Assembly: GCA_965223825.1 (NCBI GenBank)
Contig: OZ245018.1
Location: 1,860,001 to 1,924,000, forward strand
Direction: 5' to 3'
Length of the DNA: 64,000 nucleotides
Source of the DNA: CAJXQU01 sp965223825
Lineage (GTDB): Bacteria > Pseudomonadota > Gammaproteobacteria > CAJXQU01
The notes below the pieces were generated by a model. That model was not told the origin of the DNA. It worked only from the letters and a program-made list of their open reading frames with translations, and searched no databases. Made by a program: the position numbers and the translations under genes. Positions 33,839 to 42,061 of this stretch are shown here, one piece after another. How positions within the stretch are numbered: the stretch's first letter is position 1; each line of letters starts with the position of its first letter.

Positions 33839-34297
33839 CTACATATCCCCGAACCGGTTGGCAGACTGCACCATACGCATCATTTCGTGTTCCTCCAGCG
33901 ACCGGAGTGATTCCATCAACTCCTTGGCAGAGGGGATATCCGCCCTTGAGGCGAGATAGCGATACAGCTCAATCACCTGCTGATGCTGATCGACAATCAC
34001 CTCCATGATTTGCGCGGCATCAAGCTCGGCAAAAGGCGCGTCGCAATGTGCATGTCGGACGATAGGATGCTTTGCCACATATTCCATACACCAGGTGTTC
34101 AGCGCATGTTCATCGCCCGAGGTTTCGAAGCCATTGACAACTTTTGTGAGACTTTTTTCGTGATCGGACAGGTAAGCAAGAATCATCCGGGCCCGTTCAT
34201 CCGTATTCTTGTCTGCGCAATGGGATAAGCACTGACTGAGATGTTGGTGAAATTCCCGGGTCCAGTGCAGCACATCTTTTAAGGTTTCAATTTGCAT
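33839..34297 (-). CDS. helical (hemerythrin/ferritin-like) protein of unknown function
   Basis: A 152-residue protein predicted to be entirely alpha-helical, with His/Glu/Cys clusters: EFHQHLSQCLSHCADK, DHEKSLTKV, HPIVRHAHC, and the C-terminal SLEEHEMMRM. A four-helix bundle binding iron or copper is plausible, but the canonical hemerythrin HxxxE spacing is not proven. It is found beside DUF5676 and the APC permease. No specific family is recognised with confidence. Confidence 0.6.
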   Translation of the reverse strand: MQIETLKDVLHWTREFHQHLSQCLSHCADKNTDERARMILAYLSDHEKSLTKVVNGFETSGDEHALNTWCMEYVAKHPIVRHAHCDAPFAELDAAQIMEVIVDQHQQVIELYRYLASRADIPSAKELMESLRSLEEHEMMRMVQSANRFGDM

Positions 34298-34329
34298 AAT
34301 TTTTTCTCAGTTGTGGATTGACTCATCGA

Positions 34330-34431
34330 TTAGAGTCTCAAAAAGTCACGATAGCTGCGCATACACACCACCAGTTCCTGGTGGGTGTCGATGCCCATAT
34401 AGATCGCTTTAAGTGTGCTAACTTGATCCAT
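34330..34431 (-). CDS. possible 33-residue small protein
   Basis: A short ORF (MDQVSTLKAIYMGIDTHQEL...) with a GGAG ribosome site seven bases before ATG 34431, ending at TAA 34330. It lies 32 bp upstream of the helical protein and may be a leader peptide or a remnant. Coding is uncertain. Confidence 0.35.
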   Translation of the reverse strand: MDQVSTLKAIYMGIDTHQELVVCMRSYRDFLRL

Positions 34432-34505
34432 TACCATTCTCCAAACAACAAAAGTTAACCACTAGAGTCCCGTTCTGTGCCTGGCAGGCTTCCTCCACAT
34501 GATTT

Positions 34506-35858
34506 TTAATGATGATGTTCATGCGCCTGACTTTGGGACACAGCTTGCTTTCGTTTTTCAGATCCAAGGAATAGTTGCTCTCCGATCGCGATTAGCATCA
34601 TTGTGACAACGGCCACACCCAACACAAATGGATCTGAATTCAACTTCACCCAAACGAACCCGCTTAGTGCAAGCGAATCTAATATAATCGCGGTAACGGG
34701 GACCCAGCTTTTGGCTTTAACATCGTCCAACAAGTAGCGCAGAACACCCCAGTGAATGGCGATATCCATCACCAGATAGAATATGATGCCAAGTGCTGCT
34801 ATACGGGAAAGATCAAAGAACGCGGTGAGCACAAGTCCAAGAACCACGGTGTACACCAATGTATGTTTCTGAATGCTACCCGGCATACCGAAATGGCTAT
34901 GGGGCACCAACTTCATTTCCGTTAGCATCGCCAGCATTCTGGAGACCGCAAAAGTACTGGCAAGAATCCCTCCCGCCGTCGCCAGCATGGCAATCGCAAC
35001 GGTGAACCACACGCCGTACTCACCGAGTGCAGGTCGAGCGGCCGCAGCCAGGGAATAATCTCGAGTTTGAATAATCTCCCTGAGTGAGAGGTTACTGGCC
35101 ACCGCAAAACCAACCAATGTATAGATAACGACACAGGCAGCAATCGAAATAACAATGGCGCGACCAACATTGCGGTGTGGATCGATCACCTCGGAACCAC
35201 TATTGGTAATAGTGGTAAAGCCTTTGAATGCCAGAATCCCCAGCGCTGTGGCGCCGAGGAAATTACTGGCTGAACCGGTCTCGCTTACATGGTCAAAGTC
35301 CACTGCCAGGCTATCAGCTAACCAGATGCCGACGAGACCAAAGATTAGAATTCCACCAATTTTCAGTAGGCCGATAAACCCTGCAACCCCTTGAATCAAC
35401 CGATTACCCAACAGGTTCACAATGAACGCCGCCAGAATTAGGGAGACGCCGAGTATAGGAGTCATTTGCCCTGAAGGGTCACCGCCAAATAATTGCATGG
35501 TGTAAGAACCGAACGTACGCGCTAGAAAACTCTGCGCGATGACCATCGAAAAATACATAAGTAGTGCATTAAACGCAGTGGGCAACCGGTCGCCATAGGC
35601 CTTATGCAGATACATGCCGATCCCCCCTGCTGATGGGTAGGCATTGGATATTTTGATGTATGAGTAAGCACTGAAACCAACGATGATCGCGGCCGCGAGG
35701 AATGCCAATGGGAATAATGCACCAGTCATCTCTGCCATTTGCCCGGTTAGCGCAAATATTCCTGCGCCGATCATCACCCCAGTCCCGAGCATCACCGTAC
35801 CTGACAGAGAGAGGCTACCCTCGTCATAATGTGTCGAACGATCGTCTTTTTCCTCCAT
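34506..35858 (-). CDS. APC-superfamily amino-acid/polyamine-type permease
   Basis: A 450-residue transporter with twelve predicted helices. The N-terminal GTGVMIGAGIFALTGQMAE is the APC substrate-binding helix motif (GIGIFxLxG-like). EVIDPHRNVGRAI is the conserved cytoplasmic loop. The tail is His-rich (SQAHEHHH). The substrate is unknown; metal-amino acid or glutathione-related transport in this context would be speculation. Its ATG follows the TGA of the preceding small ORF with no gap, and an AAGGGGG ribosome site lies inside that ORF. Confidence 0.85.
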   Translation of the reverse strand: MEEKDDRSTHYDEGSLSLSGTVMLGTGVMIGAGIFALTGQMAEMTGALFPLAFLAAAIIVGFSAYSYIKISNAYPSAGGIGMYLHKAYGDRLPTAFNALLMYFSMVIAQSFLARTFGSYTMQLFGGDPSGQMTPILGVSLILAAFIVNLLGNRLIQGVAGFIGLLKIGGILIFGLVGIWLADSLAVDFDHVSETGSASNFLGATALGILAFKGFTTITNSGSEVIDPHRNVGRAIVISIAACVVIYTLVGFAVASNLSLREIIQTRDYSLAAAARPALGEYGVWFTVAIAMLATAGGILASTFAVSRMLAMLTEMKLVPHSHFGMPGSIQKHTLVYTVVLGLVLTAFFDLSRIAALGIIFYLVMDIAIHWGVLRYLLDDVKAKSWVPVTAIILDSLALSGFVWVKLNSDPFVLGVAVVTMMLIAIGEQLFLGSEKRKQAVSQSQAHEHHH

Positions 35859-36047
35859 TCATGCCCCCTTAATATAATGGTCAGCCCTCTTCCTGGGCAT
35901 TCGTTGCAAGGTATACAGGATGCTTAAAACTGCATTTCTCAACAGACTGCTAGTCATATCGACAGGTTCCAACGTCAATTGGCCCCTCACCAGATTAATT
36001 TCCGAGACACCTAATCGATGTTCTTTGTTGCTCATTTTCTCTTTCAT
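35859..36047 (-). CDS. hypothetical 62-residue protein wedged between HMA-like gene and permease
   Basis: The ORF starts at ATG 36047, directly after the TAG (36048-36050) of the HMA-like gene, and ends at TGA 35859-35861, directly before the permease ATG. The product (MKEKMSNKEHRLGVSEINLV...) is basic with no recognised domain. Zero spacing on both sides, and the use of its end as the permease ribosome site, argue that it is translated. Confidence 0.45.
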   Translation of the reverse strand: MKEKMSNKEHRLGVSEINLVRGQLTLEPVDMTSSLLRNAVLSILYTLQRMPRKRADHYIKGA

Positions 36048-36395
36048 CTAATGAGGCGGCATCTTGTTGCAGCAGTGCGCCTCATGTTTAGCGTTATCCC
36101 TGATATTCTCATCGGTCTGCCGTTGCCAACTCAGCCTGGTTCGGGGCCACCAGCTGTCTTTTATTGCCGCACCATGCTTTTCGACAATGGCGATCATTTC
36201 ATCGATATTGTGATGAGAAGCGTCGTAGGCGATTTTTAAGGTTTTTCTACGTGCATCGAACTGAACGCTGTCAACACAGGGAAGCCCATCAATTTCCTCA
36301 ACAATCGCTTTGGTATTGTTTTCATTGATCCCGCACACGCTCAAGGTATGCTTGGTTAAAAAACCTGGATTGATACCCGATCGATGCTCATTCAT
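36048..36395 (-). CDS. HMA-like (MerP/CopZ-fold) small protein with altered metal site
   Basis: A 115-residue protein from ATG 36395 (MNEHRSG), preceded by GGAGG. Residues about 15-85 follow the beta-alpha-beta-beta-alpha-beta HMA pattern (HTLSVCGINENNTKAIVEEI; CVDSVQFDARRKTLKIAYD). The CxxC is reduced to one Cys (SVCGINEN), with another at GLPCVDSV. The tail has HCCNKMPPH. It may bind a metal through different ligands or be a regulator. It is followed in frame by two more ORFs. Confidence 0.65.
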   Translation of the reverse strand: MNEHRSGINPGFLTKHTLSVCGINENNTKAIVEEIDGLPCVDSVQFDARRKTLKIAYDASHHNIDEMIAIVEKHGAAIKDSWWPRTRLSWQRQTDENIRDNAKHEAHCCNKMPPH

Positions 36396-36436
36396 AGTGT
36401 TTTTCCTCCAATCGACAGGTTGAGTAAGCAACCCAT

Positions 36437-36881
36437 CTATTTTTTGTGTTTGTGGACAGGTGTTTTTTGGGATTCAGACTCATGATCCATCATTTGCCCC
36501 ATCATCATCTGCATCATGCCCATTCGTTCTTCCATCATGTCCATGCGCTTTATCATATCCATGTCGTCCATTTTTGATGACTCATCTTTGTTCATGTCCA
36601 TTCCCATGCCATCACCCATTAATCGCATGCCCTCCTGCATCACTCGCATATGTTCCTGCATCAGTTGCTGGCGTTTTTCCGGATCGGTTTCGGCTTTGAT
36701 TTTTCCCATCATGTCGTGCATCTTTTGCATGTGCTCATGCATAGCCATCATTTGCTCATGGCCCATCACCATTCCGCCCATCGGCTGATCTTTACTGTCG
36801 CCATGTTCGTGCCCTTTTTTCCGCAAAGACGGGCGAAGAAATCGCGGCGGCTATTACCAAATTGGAGATTAGTTTTTTCAT
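36437..36881 (-). pseudogene. Met-rich exported metal-binding protein, frameshifted at an A6 run
   Basis: ATG 36881 (after GAGGG) encodes a signal peptide, MKKLISNLVIAAAISSPVFA, and then hits a stop at TAA in EKRARTWRQ. The rest lies in the next frame: KKGHEHGDSKDQPMGGMVMG..., about 125 residues packed with MxxM and HxxM motifs (HEQMMAMHEHMQKMHDMMGK). Removing one A from the run of six A at about 36828-36833 joins both halves. It could be a pseudogene, a phase-variable gene, a slippage-expressed gene or a base-calling error. The intact product would be a periplasmic copper-binding protein. Confidence 0.75.
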
Positions 36882-36894
36882 CGGAGTACCCTCA

Positions 36895-37545
36895 TCAGTT
36901 GGAAACAGTTTTATCGACGTTAAATTTCGGAATCCATGCCGGCGTGACTTCCATATAGCGGCGATAGTCATCACCGAATTCCTTCAATGCCATGCGCTCC
37001 TCACGCTTAGCGAGTCGCACGTAAACCACTACCAGAACCGGAAACATAATCACGGTAAGGATCGTCGGCCACTGCAACAGAAATCCAAACATGATCAGGA
37101 TAAATGCGATGTACTGCGGGTGGCGGCAACGGGCATACCAGCCGGTAGTCGCTAGCGAACGGGTCTGCTGCGCCTTGTGCAGAACACTCCACGCCGAGGC
37201 CAGCAAAAAGAAACCCAAAATGATCAGGACATTACTGGCGATATGCAGCGGATCAAAATGAGGGTTGCCTTCAAAACCGAAAAGGGTATGCAGAAGATGG
37301 CCGTTTTCGTGGGACAGAAAATCAATACCAGGATATTTTTCCGCCAACCAGCCGGAGAGAAAATAAATGGTTAATGGAAAGCCATACATCTCGGTAAATA
37401 GGGCAATAATAAACGCCGAGAAAGCGCCAAAGCTTCGCCAGTCAGTTTTGGTTTGCGGCTTGGTAAAGCTGAAGGCAAAGAAAATAAATATCGCCGAATT
37501 AAGTATCACCAGCGTCCAGAGGCCGTAAGCGGATTCACCGTGCAT
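36895..37545 (-). CDS. isoprenylcysteine carboxyl methyltransferase-like (ICMT/PEMT) membrane protein
   Basis: A 216-residue membrane protein with five or six helices and the C-terminal ICMT/PEMT signature GWYARCRHPQYIAFILIMFG...REERMALKEFGDDYRRYM. Such proteins methylate lipid or thiol substrates using SAM, but many bacterial copies in copper islands have no known substrate. A GGAG ribosome site precedes ATG 37545. It ends the transcription unit that begins at the MerR/CopA operon. Confidence 0.82.
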   Translation of the reverse strand: MHGESAYGLWTLVILNSAIFIFFAFSFTKPQTKTDWRSFGAFSAFIIALFTEMYGFPLTIYFLSGWLAEKYPGIDFLSHENGHLLHTLFGFEGNPHFDPLHIASNVLIILGFFLLASAWSVLHKAQQTRSLATTGWYARCRHPQYIAFILIMFGFLLQWPTILTVIMFPVLVVVYVRLAKREERMALKEFGDDYRRYMEVTPAWIPKFNVDKTVSN

Positions 37546-37571
37546 GCTTCTTCTCCTGTAATATTGTTGGA

Positions 37572-37856
37572 TTAATGGTGATGACGGTGTTCGTTTTCCC
37601 GACGGCCTTCCTCCAGCCCCCGCTGATAGGCATCCTGATCGGACTCGCCCTCATGCTGATCATGGCTACCATGACCACCGTGTCCGCCGTGCATAAACAG
37701 ATGCATAAAGGGGCAGGCAAGGAAAATCAGGAACGGCAGAAACTGCCAGACGTGTTGCCGGTGCTCGACGAGCAGAAAATAGGTGACCGCGCCGATAAGT
37801 CCCAGTGCCGCCAGTCCTTTGGGTGTTAACCAGAATGATGTTTTTTGAGTCGCCAT
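37572..37856 (-). CDS. DUF2933 small membrane protein with His-rich tail
   Basis: A 94-residue protein from ATG 37856 (MATQKTSFW). It has two helices and a His/Gly-rich motif FMHLFMHGGHGGHGSHD, then a charged tail ENEHRHHH. DUF2933 proteins accompany copper P-type ATPases; their function is not established, and periplasmic copper binding is likely. It starts within 10 bp of the PII-like gene's stop. Confidence 0.8.
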   Translation of the reverse strand: MATQKTSFWLTPKGLAALGLIGAVTYFLLVEHRQHVWQFLPFLIFLACPFMHLFMHGGHGGHGSHDQHEGESDQDAYQRGLEEGRRENEHRHHH

Positions 37857-37864
37857 GTCACACC

Positions 37865-38203
37865 TCACCTGTGTAATTGAAAATCGTTGTCTATTGCGCC
37901 GCGTTTATCGTGTATCCATAGCAGATCGTTAACCGGCACAATGCAGACCAGCCCTTCGCTATCGGCATTGGCATGCGCCGCATCCACAATCAACCGTGCG
38001 ATTTCCTTGGCCTGCTCCGCCTTGGCGTAAACTTCCATTTGAATATGCTTGATCAAATGGTTTTCGTTAAAACTGTCAAAGTAATGACCACGCCCACGAA
38101 CTGGATGCAAGGTAAACCCCTTCACCCCATGTCGAATCAAAGTTTCTTCCACGTTTTTCAGGCGAAACTCGTCAAAAATGGCCATGACTTTGTTGATGTT
38201 CAT
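37865..38203 (-). CDS. PII-like (GlnB/CutA-fold) signalling protein
   Basis: A 112-residue ferredoxin-like PII-superfamily protein (VMAIFDEFRLKNVEETL; GVKGFTLHPVRGRGHYFDSF; EGLVCIVPVNDLLWI). It keeps the G-x-G-x-Y turn and the trimer-core pattern, but the T-loop is short and the BC-loop not canonical. It is therefore a specialised PII paralogue of the kind coupled to metal transporters rather than nitrogen control. AGGAGGCCC precedes ATG 38203. It lies between the cupredoxin and DUF2933 genes. Confidence 0.8.
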   Translation of the reverse strand: MNINKVMAIFDEFRLKNVEETLIRHGVKGFTLHPVRGRGHYFDSFNENHLIKHIQMEVYAKAEQAKEIARLIVDAAHANADSEGLVCIVPVNDLLWIHDKRGAIDNDFQLHR

Positions 38204-38215
38204 TGGGCCTCCTGC

Positions 38216-38569
38216 TTATTTCACCGTGATTTGTCCACGGTACATCTGCATCTGACAATGAAACGCATACTCGCCGGATGACATTGCTGGCAGCTGAATG
38301 GTCTTCAGTTTATTCAACGGCAAAGTGTCGCTGATTTGCAGTTCGGGGATCAATAAAGTCTCAGAACAGGGTGATTGATCTTTGCGCATAAATTTAATTT
38401 CAAATGGTGCTCCAGCTGGCACCTTAATGCGCGAAGGCGAATAGGTACCGTTTTCCACAGTTATCACCAGATCGTTTTCACCCAGCTCGGCTTCTTTCGG
38501 CTTGTAGAGCCAGAACCACCACACAATCAGTGCAATCAGCGCTAAACCCGCAATATTAATAATCATCAT
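38216..38569 (-). CDS. membrane-anchored cupredoxin-domain protein
   Basis: A 117-residue protein with an N-terminal helix (about 3-22) and a cupredoxin fold (about 33-117). The ligands are partly visible: PCSETLL and the C-terminal EYAFHCQMQMYRGQI, giving Cys, His and Met residues like a type-1 copper site or EfeO/CopC-like Cu(I) site. It probably faces the periplasm and shuttles copper for the adjacent P-type ATPase. ATG 38569 or 38566 may be used. Confidence 0.8.
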   Translation of the reverse strand: MMIINIAGLALIALIVWWFWLYKPKEAELGENDLVITVENGTYSPSRIKVPAGAPFEIKFMRKDQSPCSETLLIPELQISDTLPLNKLKTIQLPAMSSGEYAFHCQMQMYRGQITVK

Positions 38570-38596
38570 CGCAACGCCCTCATCCCGACATTCTCA

Positions 38597-40921
38597 TTAG
38601 TGCTCCTGCGCTTTAAAGAAGCGCAGCCTATTAGCATTGGTTACAACTGTCAGCGATGAAAACGCCATCGCCGCACCGGCAATCACCGGACTTAACAGCA
38701 AACCGAAAAATGGATACAACACGCCAGCCGCAAACGGTACACCGGCCACGTTGTAAATAAAGGCGCCAAATAAATTTTGTTTGATATTGCGCAACGTAGC
38801 CTTGCTGACGGCAATGGCATCCGCCAGGCCATGTAACGAACCCCGCATCAGTGTTATGTCGGCACTCTCAATGGCCACATCCGTACCGGTGCCGATAGCA
38901 AAACCGACATTGGCGATAGCCAGGGCCGGCGCATCGTTAATGCCGTCCCCGGTCATGCCCACCACTTCGCCTTCCATCTGCAGTTCCTGCACCTTTTTGG
39001 ATTTTTCTTCCGGCAGCACTTCGGCGAAAAATTCCTTGATACCGGCTTTTTTCGCTACCGCTTTGGCCGTGGCACGGTTATCGCCGGTGAGCATCACCAC
39101 CCGGATGCCGTTATGCTGCAGGCGCTTGATGGCAGCGATGGAGTCTTCCTTAATCGGATCGGCTACTGCGATAATCGCTGCGAGCTTATTATCAACGGCG
39201 AAATACATCGGCGTTTTAGCCTCGGCGGCCAGCGCCTGGGCCATTTCAACAAAATCACCGAGCTCAATGGTGCGCTCGCGCATGAGTTTTTCATTGCCAA
39301 ACAACAGCGTTTTACCGTCTACTTCCGCCTGCACGCCGTGGCCAGCAATGGCGTTAAAGTTGGAGACTTTGCCGGTTTCGATCCCCCTTTCCTGAGCACT
39401 TTCAACAATAGCCATGGCCAACGGATGCTCAGAGCCGGATTCAAGCGTTGCTGCCAATCGCAACACCGCCTGCTCATCATACTCACCCGCCACCAGTACA
39501 TCGGTGACCTTCGGTGCACCCAAGGTAATGGTGCCGGTTTTATCCAGAATCATCGCCGTTATCTTCGACGCGGTTTGCAGGGCTTCACCGTTGCGAATCA
39601 GCACGCCCGCCTCTGCGGCCTTACCCACACCCACCATCACCGACATCGGCGTGGCCAGCCCCAGCGCACAGGGACAGGCGATAATCAATACAGTCGTGGC
39701 CGATACTATGGCAAATGCCACCGCCGGTTCCGGTCCAAAATTAAGCCAGGTCAAGGCACTCACCACAGCAATAATCATCACCACCGGTACAAAATACGCC
39801 GAGATGACATCAGCCAAACGACCAATCGGCGGCTTGGAGTTTTGTGCGCGCTTGACCATATTGATGATTTGCGCCAGCGCCGTGTCTTTACCAACGCGGG
39901 TAGCTTTAAACAGAATTGAGCCGGATTTATTGATGGTGCCCGCCGCTACGGTATTCCCAGTGGCTTTTTCAACCGGCATCGGCTCGCCGGTGAGCATGGA
40001 TTCGTCAATCGCCGTATGCCCTTCAACCACTTCACCATCGACGGGAATTTTTTCACCTGGGCGCACGCGGACCACATCGTTCAGTAGAACCTGTTCGATA
40101 GCGATATCCAGTTCTTTGTCATCGCGAATAACCCGCGCCGTTTTCGCCTGCAATCCAATCAGGCGCTTAATAGCCTCAGAGGTACGACCGCGGGCTTTCA
40201 ATTCCAGGGCAAGACCGAGATCGATTAAACCAATAATCATCGCGGTCGCCTCGAAATAAACATGGCGCGCCATTTCCGGCACCAAGTGAGGAACAAACAC
40301 CACCACCATCGAATACACCCACGCCGTACCTGTGCCTAAAGCAATCAAGGTATCCATATTGGCCGAGTGATTTTTAAAGGATTGCCAGGCACCGACATAA
40401 AAGTGTTTGCCGGAGAACACCATCACCCCAAGCGTCAGTAATCCAACAGCCAACCAGGCAATGCGCTCACCAGTGCTTGTTACCGTCATTTCGCCGACTA
40501 CGATGCTGTAAATCATCAGCGGCACGCCCAGGCTGAGGGCGATGGTCATTTCCCGCATCAGTCGTTTGTAGTAAGCCCAATCAGCTTTTTCTTTTTCCGC
40601 CAATGCATCGTCTTCATTGTCAGCAAGGCTGATTTTGGCGTTATAACCAGCGCCCTCAACGGCTTTTATCAATTGCTCGGCAGGCGCCGAACCCAACACG
40701 CTGACGGTTCGCTGAGCGAAATTCATTTCCGCGTTTTCCACACCCGGTATCGCTTTTAGGGCGGATTCGATTTTTCCCACACAGCTGGCACAACCAGCGC
40801 CTTCGATCATCAATTCCTGGCTTACTGCGCTGCCGCCATGAACATGATGGTGGTGATGCTGGCCAGTTTCCGTACCTTCATGACAGGATGGATTGCCAGA
40901 TTCCGTGTTTGTTGAACTCAT
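38597..40921 (-). CDS. copA: copper-translocating P1B-type ATPase CopA
   Basis: A 774-residue Cu(I)-export ATPase. It has an N-terminal His-rich stretch (HHHHHVHGG), one HMA domain (GAGCASC) and eight helices, with CPCALGLATP in helix 6 as the transmembrane copper site. The TGEPMPVEK actuator loop, the phosphorylated Asp in DKTGTITLG and the hinge GDGINDAPAL are all present. ATG 40921 is preferred over 40927 because AGGAG is then seven bases away. It pumps Cu(I) from cytoplasm to periplasm. It is the third gene of an operon starting at the MerR gene. Confidence 0.95.
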   Translation of the reverse strand: MSSTNTESGNPSCHEGTETGQHHHHHVHGGSAVSQELMIEGAGCASCVGKIESALKAIPGVENAEMNFAQRTVSVLGSAPAEQLIKAVEGAGYNAKISLADNEDDALAEKEKADWAYYKRLMREMTIALSLGVPLMIYSIVVGEMTVTSTGERIAWLAVGLLTLGVMVFSGKHFYVGAWQSFKNHSANMDTLIALGTGTAWVYSMVVVFVPHLVPEMARHVYFEATAMIIGLIDLGLALELKARGRTSEAIKRLIGLQAKTARVIRDDKELDIAIEQVLLNDVVRVRPGEKIPVDGEVVEGHTAIDESMLTGEPMPVEKATGNTVAAGTINKSGSILFKATRVGKDTALAQIINMVKRAQNSKPPIGRLADVISAYFVPVVMIIAVVSALTWLNFGPEPAVAFAIVSATTVLIIACPCALGLATPMSVMVGVGKAAEAGVLIRNGEALQTASKITAMILDKTGTITLGAPKVTDVLVAGEYDEQAVLRLAATLESGSEHPLAMAIVESAQERGIETGKVSNFNAIAGHGVQAEVDGKTLLFGNEKLMRERTIELGDFVEMAQALAAEAKTPMYFAVDNKLAAIIAVADPIKEDSIAAIKRLQHNGIRVVMLTGDNRATAKAVAKKAGIKEFFAEVLPEEKSKKVQELQMEGEVVGMTGDGINDAPALAIANVGFAIGTGTDVAIESADITLMRGSLHGLADAIAVSKATLRNIKQNLFGAFIYNVAGVPFAAGVLYPFFGLLLSPVIAGAAMAFSSLTVVTNANRLRFFKAQEH

Positions 40922-40950
40922 ATCCATACTCCTGGTTTACTTGACAGCAA

Positions 40951-41271
40951 CTAGCGAATGAGCGTTGCGGGAAAACCCACACGATCCAACGCATCGGTAA
41001 GGTTTTTTGGTTCAACCACACCAATGACTGAAGCGATGCCCGTTACCAGGTCCATCGACACTTCGCTAACCCCTGCAACGGATTTCAACGTCTGCTCGAT
41101 ACTTTTCACGCAACCACCGCAGCTGGCACCCTGAACCTGTAAACGATGAAGAGGAAGAGACGTATCGCTAACGCTGCGGATATCACGGGCTTCAGCAGAA
41201 ACGGATGATTTGCCGGCGCAGCAACAACCACCTCGGTGTAGATTCGCACTTGGCGTTTTGTGTGTATTCAT
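40951..41271 (-). CDS. copper chaperone-like HMA protein with N-terminal CCC motif
   Basis: A 106-residue cytoplasmic protein. An N-terminal GGCCCAGKSS cluster is followed by an HMA domain with GASCGGC (the MxCxxC variant) and a DALDRVGFPA ending. It probably carries Cu(I) to the CopA ATPase encoded 30 bp downstream. Its ATG 41271 overlaps the TGA of the MerR gene, and GGAGGAAAGG lies upstream. Confidence 0.85.
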   Translation of the reverse strand: MNTHKTPSANLHRGGCCCAGKSSVSAEARDIRSVSDTSLPLHRLQVQGASCGGCVKSIEQTLKSVAGVSEVSMDLVTGIASVIGVVEPKNLTDALDRVGFPATLIR

Positions 41272-41684
41272 AACCTTTCCTCCGCAGTGAATTCTTCGAT
41301 CAGATGGCAAAGCATATGGCCCGTTGGCGCCTTATCCGGCTTTTGACTCCACTCCAACACAGCCTGTTGCATGCGATCCCGCAATTTCAACGTTTCCCTA
41401 AGCTGTCGCTCGGTTTCATGCAGGCGCTGATCAATCAGGCGGCGCACCGTCGGGCAAGGCGATTTCTTCTTATCCGCGTGGTTCAAAATTTCCTGAATAT
41501 CCTCAACGGAAAAGCCCAGTTGCCGTGCACTCAGCACGAATCGCAAGCGGTTGTAATCCTTTTCGCTGTATTCCCGATATCCATTGGCTTTGTTCTTACC
41601 CGGTTTCAGAATCTTGATCCGGGTATAAAACCGCACGGTATCGGCCGTAACCCCTAAACGCCTGGCCATTTCGATAACTTTCAC
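41268..41684 (-). CDS. MerR-family copper regulator, GTG start
   Basis: A 138-residue MerR-type protein. GTG 41684 was chosen over upstream ATGs because GAGGAGG sits five bases before it and because an upstream ATG (41855) would lie outside the mapped promoter. HTH VIEMARRLGVTADTVRFY is followed by a dimer helix and two candidate ligand cysteines, Cys77 (KKSPCPTV) and Cys126 (HMLCHLI). The spacing is unlike CueR. It is the first gene of an operon with the HMA chaperone and CopA, and so is autoregulated from 41821-41851. Confidence 0.85.
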   Translation of the reverse strand: MKVIEMARRLGVTADTVRFYTRIKILKPGKNKANGYREYSEKDYNRLRFVLSARQLGFSVEDIQEILNHADKKKSPCPTVRRLIDQRLHETERQLRETLKLRDRMQQAVLEWSQKPDKAPTGHMLCHLIEEFTAEERL

Positions 41685-41820
41685 ACAGCCCTCCTCGCAG
41701 CTCAGTCTGACTATCGCAGGATTCAGATTAACCCCGAAGATCTGTTCCTTGCCTTGATATGAGTCAATCATCAGTTCTAAACCCGAGAGAAAATCCAAAG
41801 AATTTGTCCGGCTTTTTGTC

Positions 41821-41851
41821 ACCTTACACCTGTGTCCAAGACACAGGTCAA
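41821..41851 (-). promoter_or_regulatory. MerR-family operator/promoter for the MerR-HMA-CopA operon
   Basis: Minus strand: -35 TTGACC (41846-41851), 19-bp spacer, -10 TAAGGT (41821-41826). A near-perfect palindrome, ACCTGTGTC-TTG-GACACAGGT, spans the spacer. It is comparable to CueR-type sites. The transcript would have a leader of about 120-130 nt before GTG 41684. Confidence 0.9.
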
Positions 41852-42061
41852 GCAATTTTCATTAACAGGTATCAGGCCTCTCGTACTCACTATTACACGC
41901 ACCTCGATCTGTAGCCTGTACGCCGTCAACCGTTAATATTGGCCAGATATCCTGTCGCGGCGTTTCTGCATTGAATCGACCCGTACACAACTCCCAAGCT
42001 GCACCTGGACTTATCCATTGTCATAGTAGAGCGGCGTTTCTGACCTTAAGATGACCCGTGT

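Noticed and set aside
36826..36835. Programmed -1 frameshift at A-AAA-AAG in the Met-rich gene
   Set aside because: The downstream frame requires +1 (loss of one A), so a -1 slippage signal does not join the two halves.
39113..39919. 268-codon plus-strand ORF
   Set aside because: Lies opposite the conserved core of the copper P-type ATPase; His/Arg-rich shadow translation.
41685..41855. N-terminal extension of the copper MerR gene from ATG 41855
   Set aside because: It would begin upstream of the -35 box at 41846-41851 and extend far before the HTH; GTG 41684 with GAGGAGG fits better.
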